The notes: generated by a model not told the origin, from the letters alone. Numbered from the stretch's first letter, positions 36,432-45,248 are shown. The stretch: 64,000 nt of DNA from Vallitalea okinawensis (GCF_002964605.1 NZ_PQDH01000007.1:124001-188000), one strand, 5' to 3'. Numbers and translations: made by a program.

Positions 36432-36466
36432 AAAGCTATGTTTAAAGATTAAACATAGCTTTCTTT
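36432..36466 (+). terminator. Intrinsic terminator after the ArsR-like gene
   Basis: Arms AAAGCTATGTTTAA (36432-36445) and TTAAACATAGCTTT (36449-36462), then CTTTA. Confidence 0.75.
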
Positions 36467-36556
36467 ATGCTTCAAACTGACCATTAACCTTTTAATCCTC
36501 CAATACTCACTTTCATCCATATTGATACTTATCCTTAATGTAATATTCTTACAAGG

Positions 36557-36928
36557 CTAAGCCTTCCTTTCACAGTTTCGAGTTGCTACGATATTGGATC
36601 CTGTGTCCAAAATATTCTCTATTATCTTATCTCCTACATGAATAGGTGCTTGGATTTTCGCTTTATTAATAGCCTCCATACATGCCATAAGCAAAGACTT
36701 TGGTACAGGTTCATCAGTCTTTACAGATATCATAGGTACCTCACCATTTTTGATCCGCATGGTTGTTGTTAGAGTTCTTGTAGGGTGAGTACACTCTGCT
36801 TCAGCATAACCGATCCCTCTTTTGCAACTGTTCCCTTCAACCTTTGTTACCTGCCCTTCATTTGAGGTTACCTTCATATGGCAACCAACCGGACAAACAA
36901 TGCAAACCATTTCTCTTACTTCTTGCAT
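36557..36928 (-). CDS. DUF1667 protein, third gene of the glp oxidoreductase operon
   Basis: 123 residues. The four-Cys set MVCIVCPVGCHMKV and GNSCKRGIGYAEAECTHPTRTLTT, with VKTDEPVPKSLLMACMEAI, is the DUF1667 pattern. In clostridia this family follows the FAD proteins of anaerobic glycerol-3-phosphate oxidation. The Cys residues may bind an iron-sulfur cluster or pass electrons. It overlaps the upstream FAD gene by 13 bases, so they are co-translated. Its exact role is not established. Confidence 0.87.
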   Translation of the reverse strand: MQEVREMVCIVCPVGCHMKVTSNEGQVTKVEGNSCKRGIGYAEAECTHPTRTLTTTMRIKNGEVPMISVKTDEPVPKSLLMACMEAINKAKIQAPIHVGDKIIENILDTGSNIVATRNCERKA

Positions 36929-38208
36929 TCTCTCACTCCTAACCCTGATTGTTGAATTTCTACAGTAACCTCTGAATAACCCTCCATGTTTACAATCATC
37001 TGATCGGTAATAGGGATACTTTCCATCTCACCAGGCGCTAACTTCCTTTTCTTCTTACTATAAAGAATCTGATCATCGCATCGCACTACTAATTTAACAT
37101 CACTATAAATGTCAAGAACCCTAAAGAAAAGTTTATTCTCCTTTTGCAATAATTGATGGCGTATGTGATGGGGTATAACATACCTGATTCCTTCTCCTGC
37201 TTTGGTGACTATGGGATCCTCTTGCTCTGAAGAGTGCTTACCCCGTAAATAAGAAGCTGCACACCTTCCAGCAACTCGACTTTCATCTGTTACAAAATCC
37301 ACTAAATCATGAACATGAACTACATTGCCGCAAGCAAAGACACCTTCTATGGATGTTTCCATGGATTCATTAACAACAGGACCTGAAGTAATATGATCCA
37401 TGTTAATACCAGCCTCTCTAGATAATTCATTTTCCGGAATAAGTCCTACAGATAAGAGAAGTGTATCGCATTCAACAAAACATTCTGTCGATTTTATAGG
37501 TTTTCTATGAGCATCTACCTGGGCTATAGTAATGCCTTCCAGACGATCCTTTCCATGAATCTGAGTAACGGTATGTTCCAGTTTCAACGGAATATCAAAG
37601 TCCTCTAAACATTGTACGATATTTCTTGTTAGACCTCCTGAATAAGGAAGTAGTTCACAAACCATTTCAACTTTTGCCCCTTCCAATGTCATTCTTCTTG
37701 CCATAATAAGTCCAATATCACCTGAACCAAGAATAACAACTTTTTTGCCAGGTAAATACCCCTCCATATTGACGAATCTTTGAGCTGCCCCAGCTGTATA
37801 AATACCAGCCGGACGCATACCTGGAATATTAAGAGCACCTCTTGTTCTTTCTCTACAACCCATGGCTAATACTAAGGCTTTTGCTTCTATTTCTAAGAGT
37901 CCATCTTCTTCATTGACTGCTAATACTTCTCTCTTCTCGCTTATATCCAGTACCATTGTATTTAACTTGTAATCGATACCACGCTCTTTTACTTCTTCAA
38001 TGAATCTCCAAGCATATTCCGGTCCTGTTAACTCCTCTCCAAAAATATGAAGCCCGAATCCATTATGAATGCATTGTTGCAATATTCCGCCTAGTTCACT
38101 ATCTCGTTCAATAATTAAGATATCTCTTATACCTTGGTCATAGGCTTCAACTGCTGCCGCTAAACCTGCTGGACCTCCACCGATAATGACAAGTTCTCTT
38201 TGTTCCAT
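36916..38208 (-). CDS. FAD/NAD(P)-dependent oxidoreductase, GlpB-like
   Basis: 430 residues. N-terminal FAD motif ELVIIGGGPAGLAAAVEAYDQG, then ERDSELGGILQQCIHNGFGLHIFGEELTGPEYAWRF, a second nucleotide motif VVILGSGDIGLIMARRMTLEGA at about 155, and VFACGNVVHVHDLVDFVTDE near 300, as in pyridine-nucleotide disulfide-type oxidoreductases. The clostridial glp operon places this protein between the GlpA-like dehydrogenase and a DUF1667 protein. It probably takes electrons from GlpA. It starts 12 bases after the glpA stop. Confidence 0.88.
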   Translation of the reverse strand: MEQRELVIIGGGPAGLAAAVEAYDQGIRDILIIERDSELGGILQQCIHNGFGLHIFGEELTGPEYAWRFIEEVKERGIDYKLNTMVLDISEKREVLAVNEEDGLLEIEAKALVLAMGCRERTRGALNIPGMRPAGIYTAGAAQRFVNMEGYLPGKKVVILGSGDIGLIMARRMTLEGAKVEMVCELLPYSGGLTRNIVQCLEDFDIPLKLEHTVTQIHGKDRLEGITIAQVDAHRKPIKSTECFVECDTLLLSVGLIPENELSREAGINMDHITSGPVVNESMETSIEGVFACGNVVHVHDLVDFVTDESRVAGRCAASYLRGKHSSEQEDPIVTKAGEGIRYVIPHHIRHQLLQKENKLFFRVLDIYSDVKLVVRCDDQILYSKKKRKLAPGEMESIPITDQMIVNMEGYSEVTVEIQQSGLGVRECKK

Positions 38209-38220
38209 CCTCTTCCCCTC

Positions 38221-39645
38221 CTATTTAGTCTTACCCACAAGTAAATATGAGCCGCTTCCTTGCTTTGTTACTTCTTCCATAGGTAGATCCAGTTCTTTAG
38301 CCAATAAATCCACTACCCTAGGTGAACAAAATCCTCCTTGACACCTTCCCATACCGGCTCTTGTGCGTCTTTTCACAGCGTCCAAGTTAGTTGCTCCAGC
38401 TGGCCGATGAATACACTCTATAATTTCTCCTTCCGTTACTTTCTCACATCTACAAACGATTTTTCCATAGCGTGGATCTTTTTTAATGAGTTCTCTTCGT
38501 TCTTCATTGGTTAATTCACTAAATCGTTTAAAAGGTTTGCGAAGTAAGTTCAAATTTTCTACTTTATTTAACTCTATTACATCACCTATTTTTCTTAGTA
38601 ACTCTTCTGCTATAGCAGGCGCCGCAGATAATCCAGGAGATTCAATCCCTGCAGCATGATAAAAGCCTTTTAGCCCATCCGCTTCCTCAATAACAAAATC
38701 TCCAGTAGATCCAACCGCTCTTAATCCTGCAAAGGAACGGATAACTTCACGCTCATTGAAACTAGGAACTGAACGTTTAGCACCTCTTAAGACCTTTTCT
38801 AAACCTTTCTGAGTGGTTGCTAAATCTTCTTTTTGACTCTCATCAGCTGTTGGTCCTACGAGTAGGTTACCATCAACTGTCGGTGTAACTAATATTCCTT
38901 TCCCTACCTTAGATGGAGGTTGAAAGATAACTCTACTGACAGTATTACCCTGACTTTTATCCAAAAGCATATATTCCCCTTTTCTTGCATGTACTTCAAA
39001 GCTATGATCACCAACCATCTCAGCAATAGCATCTGCAAAAATACCCGCGGCATTGATCACAACTTTAGTTTGTATAGAATCTTGATTTGTTTGAATTCTA
39101 TATCCATCTTCCTCTTCACTAATAGATTCGACTTCATGTTCTAATTTTAATTCCACACCATTTCTTACTGCAACTTCAGCAGCAGCTACAGTTAGTTCAT
39201 AAGGTCCTATGATTCCTGCTGTAGGCGCATATAAAGCACCTATGATATCTTCTGATAAGTTCGGTTCCATTTCTCGTACTTCATTCCCATTGATAATTTT
39301 CATTTCAGGGACACCGTTATCAAGACCTCGTTGATACAATTCCTTTACTCTTGCCATCTCTTCATCATTGAAAGCAACTACGAAAGAGCCAATTCTTTTA
39401 AAATGTACTGCTAAATCTTTTGCTACCTGCTCCATCATGGCATTACCTTTAACATTTAATTTTGCTTTCAATGAACCAGGCTTCGCATCGTATCCAGCAT
39501 GGATAATGGCACTGTTAGCCTTTGTTGTCCCCATTGCCACATCACCATCTTTTTCTATGATGCAAACTTGCAAATCATAGAGTGAAAGTAACCTAGCAGT
39601 TAACGTCCCTATAACACCAGCACCAATTATTGCTACATCATACAT
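38221..39645 (-). CDS. glpA: Glycerol-3-phosphate dehydrogenase-like FAD protein with BFD-type 2Fe-2S domain
   Basis: 474 residues from the ATG at 39645, 8 bases after GGAGGG. The frame to 39666 lacks a site. DAO-type FAD motif YDVAIIGAGVIGTLTARLLSLY, HAGYDAKPGSLKAKLNVKGN, VINAAGIFADAIAEM, and SFAGLRAVGSTGDFVIEEADGLKGFYHAAGIESPGLSAAPAIAEELL. The C-terminal 90 residues carry KIVCRCEKVTEGEIIECIHR and GMGRCQGGFCSPRV, a BFD-like four-Cys 2Fe-2S domain. It oxidises glycerol-3-phosphate to DHAP. The substrate is inferred from family and gene order; no glycerol kinase or facilitator lies in the window. Confidence 0.88.
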   Translation of the reverse strand: MYDVAIIGAGVIGTLTARLLSLYDLQVCIIEKDGDVAMGTTKANSAIIHAGYDAKPGSLKAKLNVKGNAMMEQVAKDLAVHFKRIGSFVVAFNDEEMARVKELYQRGLDNGVPEMKIINGNEVREMEPNLSEDIIGALYAPTAGIIGPYELTVAAAEVAVRNGVELKLEHEVESISEEEDGYRIQTNQDSIQTKVVINAAGIFADAIAEMVGDHSFEVHARKGEYMLLDKSQGNTVSRVIFQPPSKVGKGILVTPTVDGNLLVGPTADESQKEDLATTQKGLEKVLRGAKRSVPSFNEREVIRSFAGLRAVGSTGDFVIEEADGLKGFYHAAGIESPGLSAAPAIAEELLRKIGDVIELNKVENLNLLRKPFKRFSELTNEERRELIKKDPRYGKIVCRCEKVTEGEIIECIHRPAGATNLDAVKRRTRAGMGRCQGGFCSPRVVDLLAKELDLPMEEVTKQGSGSYLLVGKTK

Positions 39646-39733
39646 TCCTATCCCTCCAAATTTCATCGATTATTCAATATTATTTCCTATTACTTCAAAG
39701 ACCATGAACTCTATACAAAAATGTGCTAAAGAC

Positions 39734-39790
39734 AAAAAAAGAGCCATACAAAAACAAAGCTTTAACATAAGCTTTCTTTTTATATGACTC
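39734..39790 (-). terminator. Terminator inside the leader of the glp operon (attenuator candidate)
   Basis: Read on the minus strand: GAGTCATA (39783-39790) pairs with TATGGCTC (39741-39748), with an inner AAAGCTT / AAGCTTT pairing, then TTTTTTT. It lies between the promoter at 39833-39861 and the glpA start at 39645, so transcription would stop before glpA unless antiterminated. Confidence 0.65.
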
Positions 39791-39832
39791 CTTTTCTCCA
39801 TTGGTCTCAATATTCATTTCCTATTTATGTTA

Positions 39833-39861
39833 ATGATAACATATTCCTTAAAGCATTTCAA
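39833..39861 (-). promoter_or_regulatory. Promoter of the glp operon
   Basis: Minus strand TTGAAA (39856-39861), spacer 17, TATCAT (39833-39838). The expected leader is about 180 bases. Confidence 0.55.
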
Positions 39862-39938
39862 GAAGAACATAATTCAAAAGCACCTCGTTCATAATAGAAG
39901 TAGATATGTAAACATTTTATGAATTCGATTTAAAAAGC

Positions 39939-39967
39939 TTTACAAATAAATCTGAGTTCTCTATAAT
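39939..39967 (+). promoter_or_regulatory. Promoter of the marR-ABC exporter operon
   Basis: TTTACA (39939-39944), spacer 17, TATAAT (39962-39967). It overlaps the palindrome at 39965-39990. Confidence 0.75.
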
Positions 39968-39990
39968 TTAGTTAGTCGACTAAATAAATT
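39965..39990 (+). promoter_or_regulatory. MarR-type operator
   Basis: A 26-base palindrome centred on GTCGAC (39975-39980) with a single mismatched pair. It overlaps the end of the -10 and the transcription start. Such sites are bound by MarR dimers, so the marR gene just downstream probably represses itself and the exporter. Confidence 0.75.
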
Positions 39991-40006
39991 CAAAGGAGCT
40001 ATAATT

Positions 40007-40498
40007 ATGGATCGAAAACATTGGGTTGAAATAATGAAGGAAGTGCATCCAAATTTTGAACATGAATTCCATCATATTTTTTTTAATTGCATTCACCAGC
40101 ATCGACGTCTTATCCGTGATGCTCTTAGCTCTATTGGACTTTATAAAGGTCAACCTTTTTTAATTCAAATCTTATTTCACATGGATGGCAGAACCCAGAA
40201 AGAGCTTTCGGCTATCATGGGTATTCAGCCTTCAACAGTCACGCAAATGGTTCATCGTATGGAAAAATCAGCCCTACTAGAAAAACAAGCTGATCCAAAT
40301 GATCAACGTGCTACAAGAATTTATATCACAGAGAAAGGGAAAGAAGTCTACCATCAATTGGAAGAGCTTTTTACGCGTATGGAAGAAAACTACTTTAAAA
40401 ATTTTTCTGAAGGCGAGAAACTCATCTATAAAGAATTAACCAAAAAATTAACCTTAAATATTGAATCTAATATTGATGCACTTAAAGATAAAAGCTAG
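40007..40498 (+). CDS. MarR family transcriptional regulator
   Basis: 163 residues. Winged helix in the middle: GLYKGQPFLIQILFHMDGRTQKELSAIMGIQPSTVTQMVHRMEKSALLEKQADPNDQRATRIYITEKGKEVY (about 45-115), with the DxRxxR-type wing (DPNDQRATR). The flanking helices make the dimer. GGAG lies 8 bases before the ATG. It is 45 bases upstream of the ABC pair, and a palindrome over its own promoter points to autorepression with derepression by an exported drug or toxin, as in many MarR-ABC loci. The ligand is unknown. Confidence 0.92.
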   Translation: MDRKHWVEIMKEVHPNFEHEFHHIFFNCIHQHRRLIRDALSSIGLYKGQPFLIQILFHMDGRTQKELSAIMGIQPSTVTQMVHRMEKSALLEKQADPNDQRATRIYITEKGKEVYHQLEELFTRMEENYFKNFSEGEKLIYKELTKKLTLNIESNIDALKDKS

Positions 40499-40543
40499 AT
40501 ATTTATTTAGCTAACTAATTAATTTTCAGTAAGGAGGTCGTCT

Positions 40544-42295
40544 ATGAAATCGATCATATGTATGCTCCGTTACCTTAAACCATATAAGGCTATAGCAATA
40601 CTTGGTCCACTTTTTATCCTATTCGGTGTTGGTATGGATCTATTACAACCCTATTTAATGACTTTAGTATTAGATAACGGTATAGCTGTTGGTGATATGA
40701 GCTATGTCATCAAAGTAGGTTCTGCAATGATTCTTGTTGCACTCTTAGGTGCTGGTAGCGGAATTATAAGTACAGTTTTCTCCAGTAAAGCAGCTATGAA
40801 CTTAGGTGCAGATATAAGGAGTGATTTGTTTAAAAAAGTTCAAAGCTTATCTGCTAAAAACATTGATAAATTCAAAGCTGGAAAACTGATTACGCGATTA
40901 ACAAATGACATAACTCAAGTTCAAATGATTGTTTTTCAATTATTGAGAACTTTTGTAAGAGCACCCTTCCTATTAGTTGGTGCTATCTCATTAGCCTATA
41001 TTACAAGTCCTGAATTATCAAAAACACTTATTGTTATTGTTCCTGTTCTTATTCTTGGGTTAGTCATTGTTATCAAATTTGCTTATCCTTATTTTCGAAA
41101 AATGCAGGATAAACTAGATAATGTCAACACTGTATTACTTGAAAACATGGCTGGCATCCGAGTAATTAAAGCTTTTGTAACCTCTAACCACGAGAATAAG
41201 CGTTTTAAAAGGACCAATGATGATTATATGGATATCGCTATCAAAGCTAACAGAATCATTTCATTAATTTTTCCTGTTATTATGGTCACCATATACTTCG
41301 GGCAAGCTGCGATTATTGGTTTAGGTGGTACATATGCCATCAACAATATTATTGAAGTATCTGCAATTATGGCTTTTATTAATTATTTAATGCAAATTTT
41401 GATGGCATTAATGATGGTGGCTATGATCCTTATGAATTTATCTCGTGCTGAAGCCAGTGCTAGACGTATAAATGAAGTATTTACTGAAGAACCTGATATT
41501 CAGCCATCAGCAGATAACATTAAAAATTTTCAGCTTAAAGGTAATATTGAATTCAAAAATGTATCCTTTGCATATAAAGATCAAGCTGTCTCAAATACTC
41601 TTAATCATATTTCATTTAAGGTAAATACTGGAGAAACAATTGGGATAATTGGCTCCACCGGATCTGGTAAATCCACATTAGTTAAACTATTACCACGATT
41701 ATATGATGTCAATGATGGCGATATCTTATTTGATGGTCGATCTATTGGATCATTGGATATTAAAGAACTTCGTCAACAAATTGGTTTTGTCACACAGAAA
41801 GCAATTATATTCTCTGGTACAGTGGCAGATAATATCAAACAAGGAAAGGCTAATATCTCCATGGAAGATATGGAAGCCGCGGCTATGAAAGCTCAATCCT
41901 ATGAATATATCAGTCAGTTTGAAAAAAAATACGAACACGAACTTACACAAATGGGTACTAATCTATCTGGTGGTCAGAAGCAGCGTTTATCATTAACTCG
42001 TGCCTTTGTTCGAGAGCCAGCTATTCTAATACTTGATGACAGTACAAGTGCTGTTGATGCTCATTCTGAAGAAAAAATTCAAAAAGGACTGAAACAAATG
42101 GGAGAAGATACAACCGTCATCATTATTGCCCAAAAAATCTCAAGTCTTCTAGATGCAGATAAAATAGTAGTCCTTGATGATTTGGGGAATATGGATGGTT
42201 TCGGTACACATAAAGAGCTATTAGAGTCCAGTGATGTTTATCGTGATATCTACCTTTCTCAATATGGAGAGGAGGCGTTAGATGATGCAAAATAG
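40544..42295 (+). CDS. ABC exporter subunit with degenerate catalytic site
   Basis: 583 residues. Six membrane helices (about 15-300), then an ATPase domain: Walker A GSTGSGKST (370-378), signature LSGGQ (474-478), Walker B ILILDDS with Asp499 in place of the usual catalytic Glu, and Gln530 where the H-loop His should be (IIIAQKISS). These changes mark the non-hydrolysing site of heterodimeric exporters of the BmrC/TM287 kind. Its stop overlaps the start of the partner gene by 14 bases, which suggests coupled synthesis. AAGGAGG lies about 6 bases before the ATG. Confidence 0.92.
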   Translation: MKSIICMLRYLKPYKAIAILGPLFILFGVGMDLLQPYLMTLVLDNGIAVGDMSYVIKVGSAMILVALLGAGSGIISTVFSSKAAMNLGADIRSDLFKKVQSLSAKNIDKFKAGKLITRLTNDITQVQMIVFQLLRTFVRAPFLLVGAISLAYITSPELSKTLIVIVPVLILGLVIVIKFAYPYFRKMQDKLDNVNTVLLENMAGIRVIKAFVTSNHENKRFKRTNDDYMDIAIKANRIISLIFPVIMVTIYFGQAAIIGLGGTYAINNIIEVSAIMAFINYLMQILMALMMVAMILMNLSRAEASARRINEVFTEEPDIQPSADNIKNFQLKGNIEFKNVSFAYKDQAVSNTLNHISFKVNTGETIGIIGSTGSGKSTLVKLLPRLYDVNDGDILFDGRSIGSLDIKELRQQIGFVTQKAIIFSGTVADNIKQGKANISMEDMEAAAMKAQSYEYISQFEKKYEHELTQMGTNLSGGQKQRLSLTRAFVREPAILILDDSTSAVDAHSEEKIQKGLKQMGEDTTVIIIAQKISSLLDADKIVVLDDLGNMDGFGTHKELLESSDVYRDIYLSQYGEEALDDAK

Positions 42296-44123
42296 AAAAG
42301 GTTCAGGTGGTCCAATGGGTGGCGGCATGGGCGGAGGAATGCGAGGCGGTATGCGCGGACCAATGGGCGGTAGTAAAAAAGCGAAAGATGTAAAAGGAAC
42401 TATTAATCGGATTTGGAGCTATTTAAAAGAGTATAAAGCTGGACTATCTGTTGTGTTTATGAGTGTTATCATCACCACAGCTTTAAGCTTAGTTGTACCT
42501 TATTTAATAGGTGTGGCTATCGATAAATATATTCTGGAAGGTGATATGACTGGCTTGATGAAAATTGTGGGTGCCTTTATAGCTATCGCTATACTCAATG
42601 CTATATTCTATTGGTCTCAAACCTATACCATGTCTAAAATCGCACAAAAAACTGTTAGAGATATACGGCAACACGCCTTCACCAAGCTTCAAAATTTACC
42701 TATTAAGTACTTCGATCAAAACCCTCGTGGTATACTAATGAGTAAACTAACCAACGATATTGACTTAATTAATACCACACTTTCACAGAGTTTGACTCAG
42801 TTGATTTCCAGTTTTTTCATCGTCATTGGAGCAGTCATCATCATGTTTAAAACTAACTGGATTTTGGCTCTTGTTGCTTTAGTTATAGTTCCTATTATTA
42901 TTCTCTTTACTAAATTTATTGCTAAAAGAACTTTAAAAGCATTTGGCGATCAGCAGAAGTATTTAGGAGAAGTCAATAGCATAGTTGAAGAGTCTATTAA
43001 TGGACAATTAGCCATTAAACTATATTCTCAAGAAGAAAATGTTATCGATAAATTCACAAAATCCAATAACAATTTAAGAGACGCCGGTGCCCGTGCCCAA
43101 ATTTACTCAGGTATCATGTTTCCTGTTATGAACTTTATGAATAACTTTTCATATGCTTTAATTATCGCTGTAGGTGGTGTATTAGCTGTTATGAATATGG
43201 CTTCTGTAGGTATGATTGCAAGTTTCACTAACTACGCTAAGCAATATTCTAGACCTCTTAACCAAATTGCTCAATTATTCAATACGATTCAATCTGCCAT
43301 CGCTGGAGCGGAACGCATCTTTGAAATGATGGATGAAACATCGGAATACGACACAGATATCTATGAAAAAACAGTTGAACACTTAGCAGGTCATGTGGAA
43401 ATGAAAGATGTCTTCTTTGGCTATGAAGAGGATAAGATGATCCTTAAAAATATCTCATTTGAAGCTAATCCTGGTGATACCATCGCTATTGTAGGTCCTA
43501 CAGGCTCTGGTAAAACAACTATCATCAATTTACTCAACCGTTTTTATGATGTTAATAGCGGCGAAGTACTGTTAGATCACACCAATGTCAACAATATTGA
43601 AAAAGATAATTTACGGGATAAAGTGGGTGTAGTTCTGCAAGATACCTATTTATTCACTGGGACCGTTAAAGATAATATTAAATACGGTAAGCTTAATGCT
43701 TCCGATGAAGAGGTGGAAAAAGCGGCTAAACTAGCTAATGCTCATAGTTTTATCAAACATCTTGGTAAAGGCTATGATACCGAGGTCGTTGAAGGTGGTA
43801 ATAACTTAAGCCAAGGACAACGCCAACTCTTATCCATTGCTCGTACCATACTTGCTAATCCCGATGTCTTGGTGCTTGATGAAGCTACATCCAATATTGA
43901 TACACGAACAGAAGCTAAAATCCAAGAAAGTATGGATTATTTAATGCAAGACCGAACAAGTTTTGTCATTGCTCACCGTTTACAAACCATTAAAAATGCT
44001 ACAAAAATACTTGTTCTCAAAGATGGTCAAATCATAGAATACGGAAACCATGATGAGTTACTAGAGACAAAAGGATTCTATTATGACTTATACACAACGC
44101 AGTTTAAGATAGATAAATTATAA
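42282..44123 (+). CDS. ABC exporter subunit, catalytic partner
   Basis: 613 residues. Residues 1-31 are a Gly/Met/Arg-rich tail (GGPMGGGMGGGMRGGMRGP) before the six helices. The ATPase domain has GPTGSGKTT Walker A, a complete Walker B VLVLDEATS with catalytic Glu, H-loop FVIAHRLQ, but a signature LSQGQ with Gln where Gly is usual. Together with the partner this gives one proper and one degenerate ATP site. AGGAGG lies 6-7 bases before the first of two adjacent ATGs. It exports unknown lipids or drugs. Last gene of the operon, terminator 44131-44169. Confidence 0.92.
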   Translation: MMQNRKGSGGPMGGGMGGGMRGGMRGPMGGSKKAKDVKGTINRIWSYLKEYKAGLSVVFMSVIITTALSLVVPYLIGVAIDKYILEGDMTGLMKIVGAFIAIAILNAIFYWSQTYTMSKIAQKTVRDIRQHAFTKLQNLPIKYFDQNPRGILMSKLTNDIDLINTTLSQSLTQLISSFFIVIGAVIIMFKTNWILALVALVIVPIIILFTKFIAKRTLKAFGDQQKYLGEVNSIVEESINGQLAIKLYSQEENVIDKFTKSNNNLRDAGARAQIYSGIMFPVMNFMNNFSYALIIAVGGVLAVMNMASVGMIASFTNYAKQYSRPLNQIAQLFNTIQSAIAGAERIFEMMDETSEYDTDIYEKTVEHLAGHVEMKDVFFGYEEDKMILKNISFEANPGDTIAIVGPTGSGKTTIINLLNRFYDVNSGEVLLDHTNVNNIEKDNLRDKVGVVLQDTYLFTGTVKDNIKYGKLNASDEEVEKAAKLANAHSFIKHLGKGYDTEVVEGGNNLSQGQRQLLSIARTILANPDVLVLDEATSNIDTRTEAKIQESMDYLMQDRTSFVIAHRLQTIKNATKILVLKDGQIIEYGNHDELLETKGFYYDLYTTQFKIDKL

Positions 44124-44128
44124 ATATA

Positions 44129-44172
44129 TGAAAGCCCATGAGATTAAACCTATAATCACATGGGCTTTTAAC
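44129..44172 (+). terminator. Intrinsic terminator after the ABC exporter operon
   Basis: Arms AAAGCCCATG (44131-44140) and CATGGGCTTTT (44159-44169), with a loop of about 18. Confidence 0.8.
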
Positions 44173-44204
44173 ATCGATGTAGTCTCTACTTTATAGTATC
44201 ATGA

Positions 44205-44873
44205 TTAATACTTTTTCTTTTTGCGTTTTTTCCCATTTCCAGTACAATCATCTGTATCCCAAGATTGGGATTGGAAAGCTAGCAGAATACATATCCATTG
44301 ATCAGTTGTCGTAAAGTGAATGAAAATCCCTCCATCTTGCCAAACACCATTATCTTTTTGCCATTGCCTGATATTCCCTTGGTTCATATGGATATCGTGC
44401 ATCCCCATGGAAGGGGAAAAGCCAAAGATCCTATCTGGTTTACAAGAGTTACTTGATTTCCATCTAGTGCCATAGACATAGACATCAGCATTATCAGATT
44501 CTATAGCTCTATTCAAATAGAAATTTAGTTTCTCATTTAGATCATTATCTGGACCAGCTTTATCATGGGGTATTTTTTTCATATTCTCTCTATGAAAGCC
44601 CAGATCACTTCTAATATAATCAATAGAGTACCTTCTAGCGTAAGAGAAACCATAAGGTAACTTACTGATCTGTCCTGTTATGCTATGCCTAAATCTCTTA
44701 TCTGTATAAAATAAAACCTCAGACTTAGGACCATCTGACTTAATGTTAACAGAGACCCGATAATCTTCACCATTAGCCCTCACATGAATATGAAAATGGG
44801 GCCGATTGTTATCTCTTTCTTCTTGCGTCGCTATAGCCTTACATTTTAAAAGTCCATACGATTGTAAACTCAT
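44205..44873 (-). CDS. YukJ family (DUF2278) protein
   Basis: 222 residues from the ATG at 44873, 8 bases after AGGGGG. The longer frame to 44903 contains that site. MSLQSYGLLKCKAIA, RPHFHIHVRANGEDYRVSVNIKSD, LDYIRSDLG-like DYIRSDLGFHRENM, ADVYVYGTRWK and GIHDIHMNQGN-like GMHDIHMNQGNIRQWQKDNGVWQDGGIFIHF are YukJ/DUF2278 hallmarks. A strongly basic C-terminus (GNGKKRKKKKY) follows. The role is unknown. It is sometimes found near type VII or spore-coat genes, but here it stands alone. Confidence 0.85.
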   Translation of the reverse strand: MSLQSYGLLKCKAIATQEERDNNRPHFHIHVRANGEDYRVSVNIKSDGPKSEVLFYTDKRFRHSITGQISKLPYGFSYARRYSIDYIRSDLGFHRENMKKIPHDKAGPDNDLNEKLNFYLNRAIESDNADVYVYGTRWKSSNSCKPDRIFGFSPSMGMHDIHMNQGNIRQWQKDNGVWQDGGIFIHFTTTDQWICILLAFQSQSWDTDDCTGNGKKRKKKKY

Positions 44874-45024
44874 AAGGATACCCCCTTCTCTTGTGTCCAT
44901 CACCTACGTATCTAGATACCATAGTAAATAAGAAGTTCTATAGATCAACTCATTATAATGAATGGAAATCATCTATATATACATTATATCAAATATAAAA
45001 GACCTATACCATCCCCACCTCCCC

Positions 45025-45081
45025 TCTAAAACATGGATGTCTTTTCTGCCAGCGTAATAGATCCCCATGCATGCTTGACCC
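45025..45081 (+). repeat. Half copy of the dispersed element (R5)
   Basis: Only the 3' half is present. It includes ACATGGATGT (45031-45040), then CTGCCAGCGTAATAGATCCCC and the end TGCATGCTTGACCCT-like sequence, nearly identical to the same part of R4 that follows 40 bases later. The 5' arm is lost, so the outer stem cannot form within this copy. Confidence 0.75.
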
Positions 45082-45119
45082 TAATTTAGTTGACTATCAA
45101 CCTAGTCTATCCAACACCG

Positions 45120-45230
45120 AAAGCATGTAAGGGGTTCTATGGAGCAGCGAGCCATGGACGGGGAGCCTGGCAGTCTAAGACACGGACGTCTTTTCTGCCA
45201 GCGTAATAGATCCCCTGCATGCTTGACCCT
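45120..45230 (+). repeat. Dispersed structured element, copy 4 (R4)
   Basis: Outer arms 45121-45139 and 45207-45224 (several mismatches), middle stem CTGGCAG (45167-45173) with CTGCCAG (45195-45201), terminal hairpin AAGAC-ACGGAC-GTCTT (45177-45192), and small hairpin CC-ATGGAC-GG (45152-45161). It follows the half copy R5 in direct order, in the gap between the ABC permease and yukJ genes. Confidence 0.85.
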
Positions 45231-45248
45231 ATTATTATTTCTTGAATA

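Larger units (their letters stand above)
39646..40006. other. 361-base divergent control region between glpA and marR
   Basis: Holds, from left to right, a minus-strand terminator in the glp leader (39734-39790), the minus-strand glp promoter (39833-39861), and the plus-strand marR promoter with its operator (39939-39990). No further gene is credible. Confidence 0.7.

Noticed and set aside
39670-39801. Minus-strand frame of 43 residues across the glp attenuator
   Set aside because: It has a hydrophobic stretch that looks like a signal peptide, but no ribosome site, and it spans the terminator hairpin. Chance frame more likely than a leader peptide.
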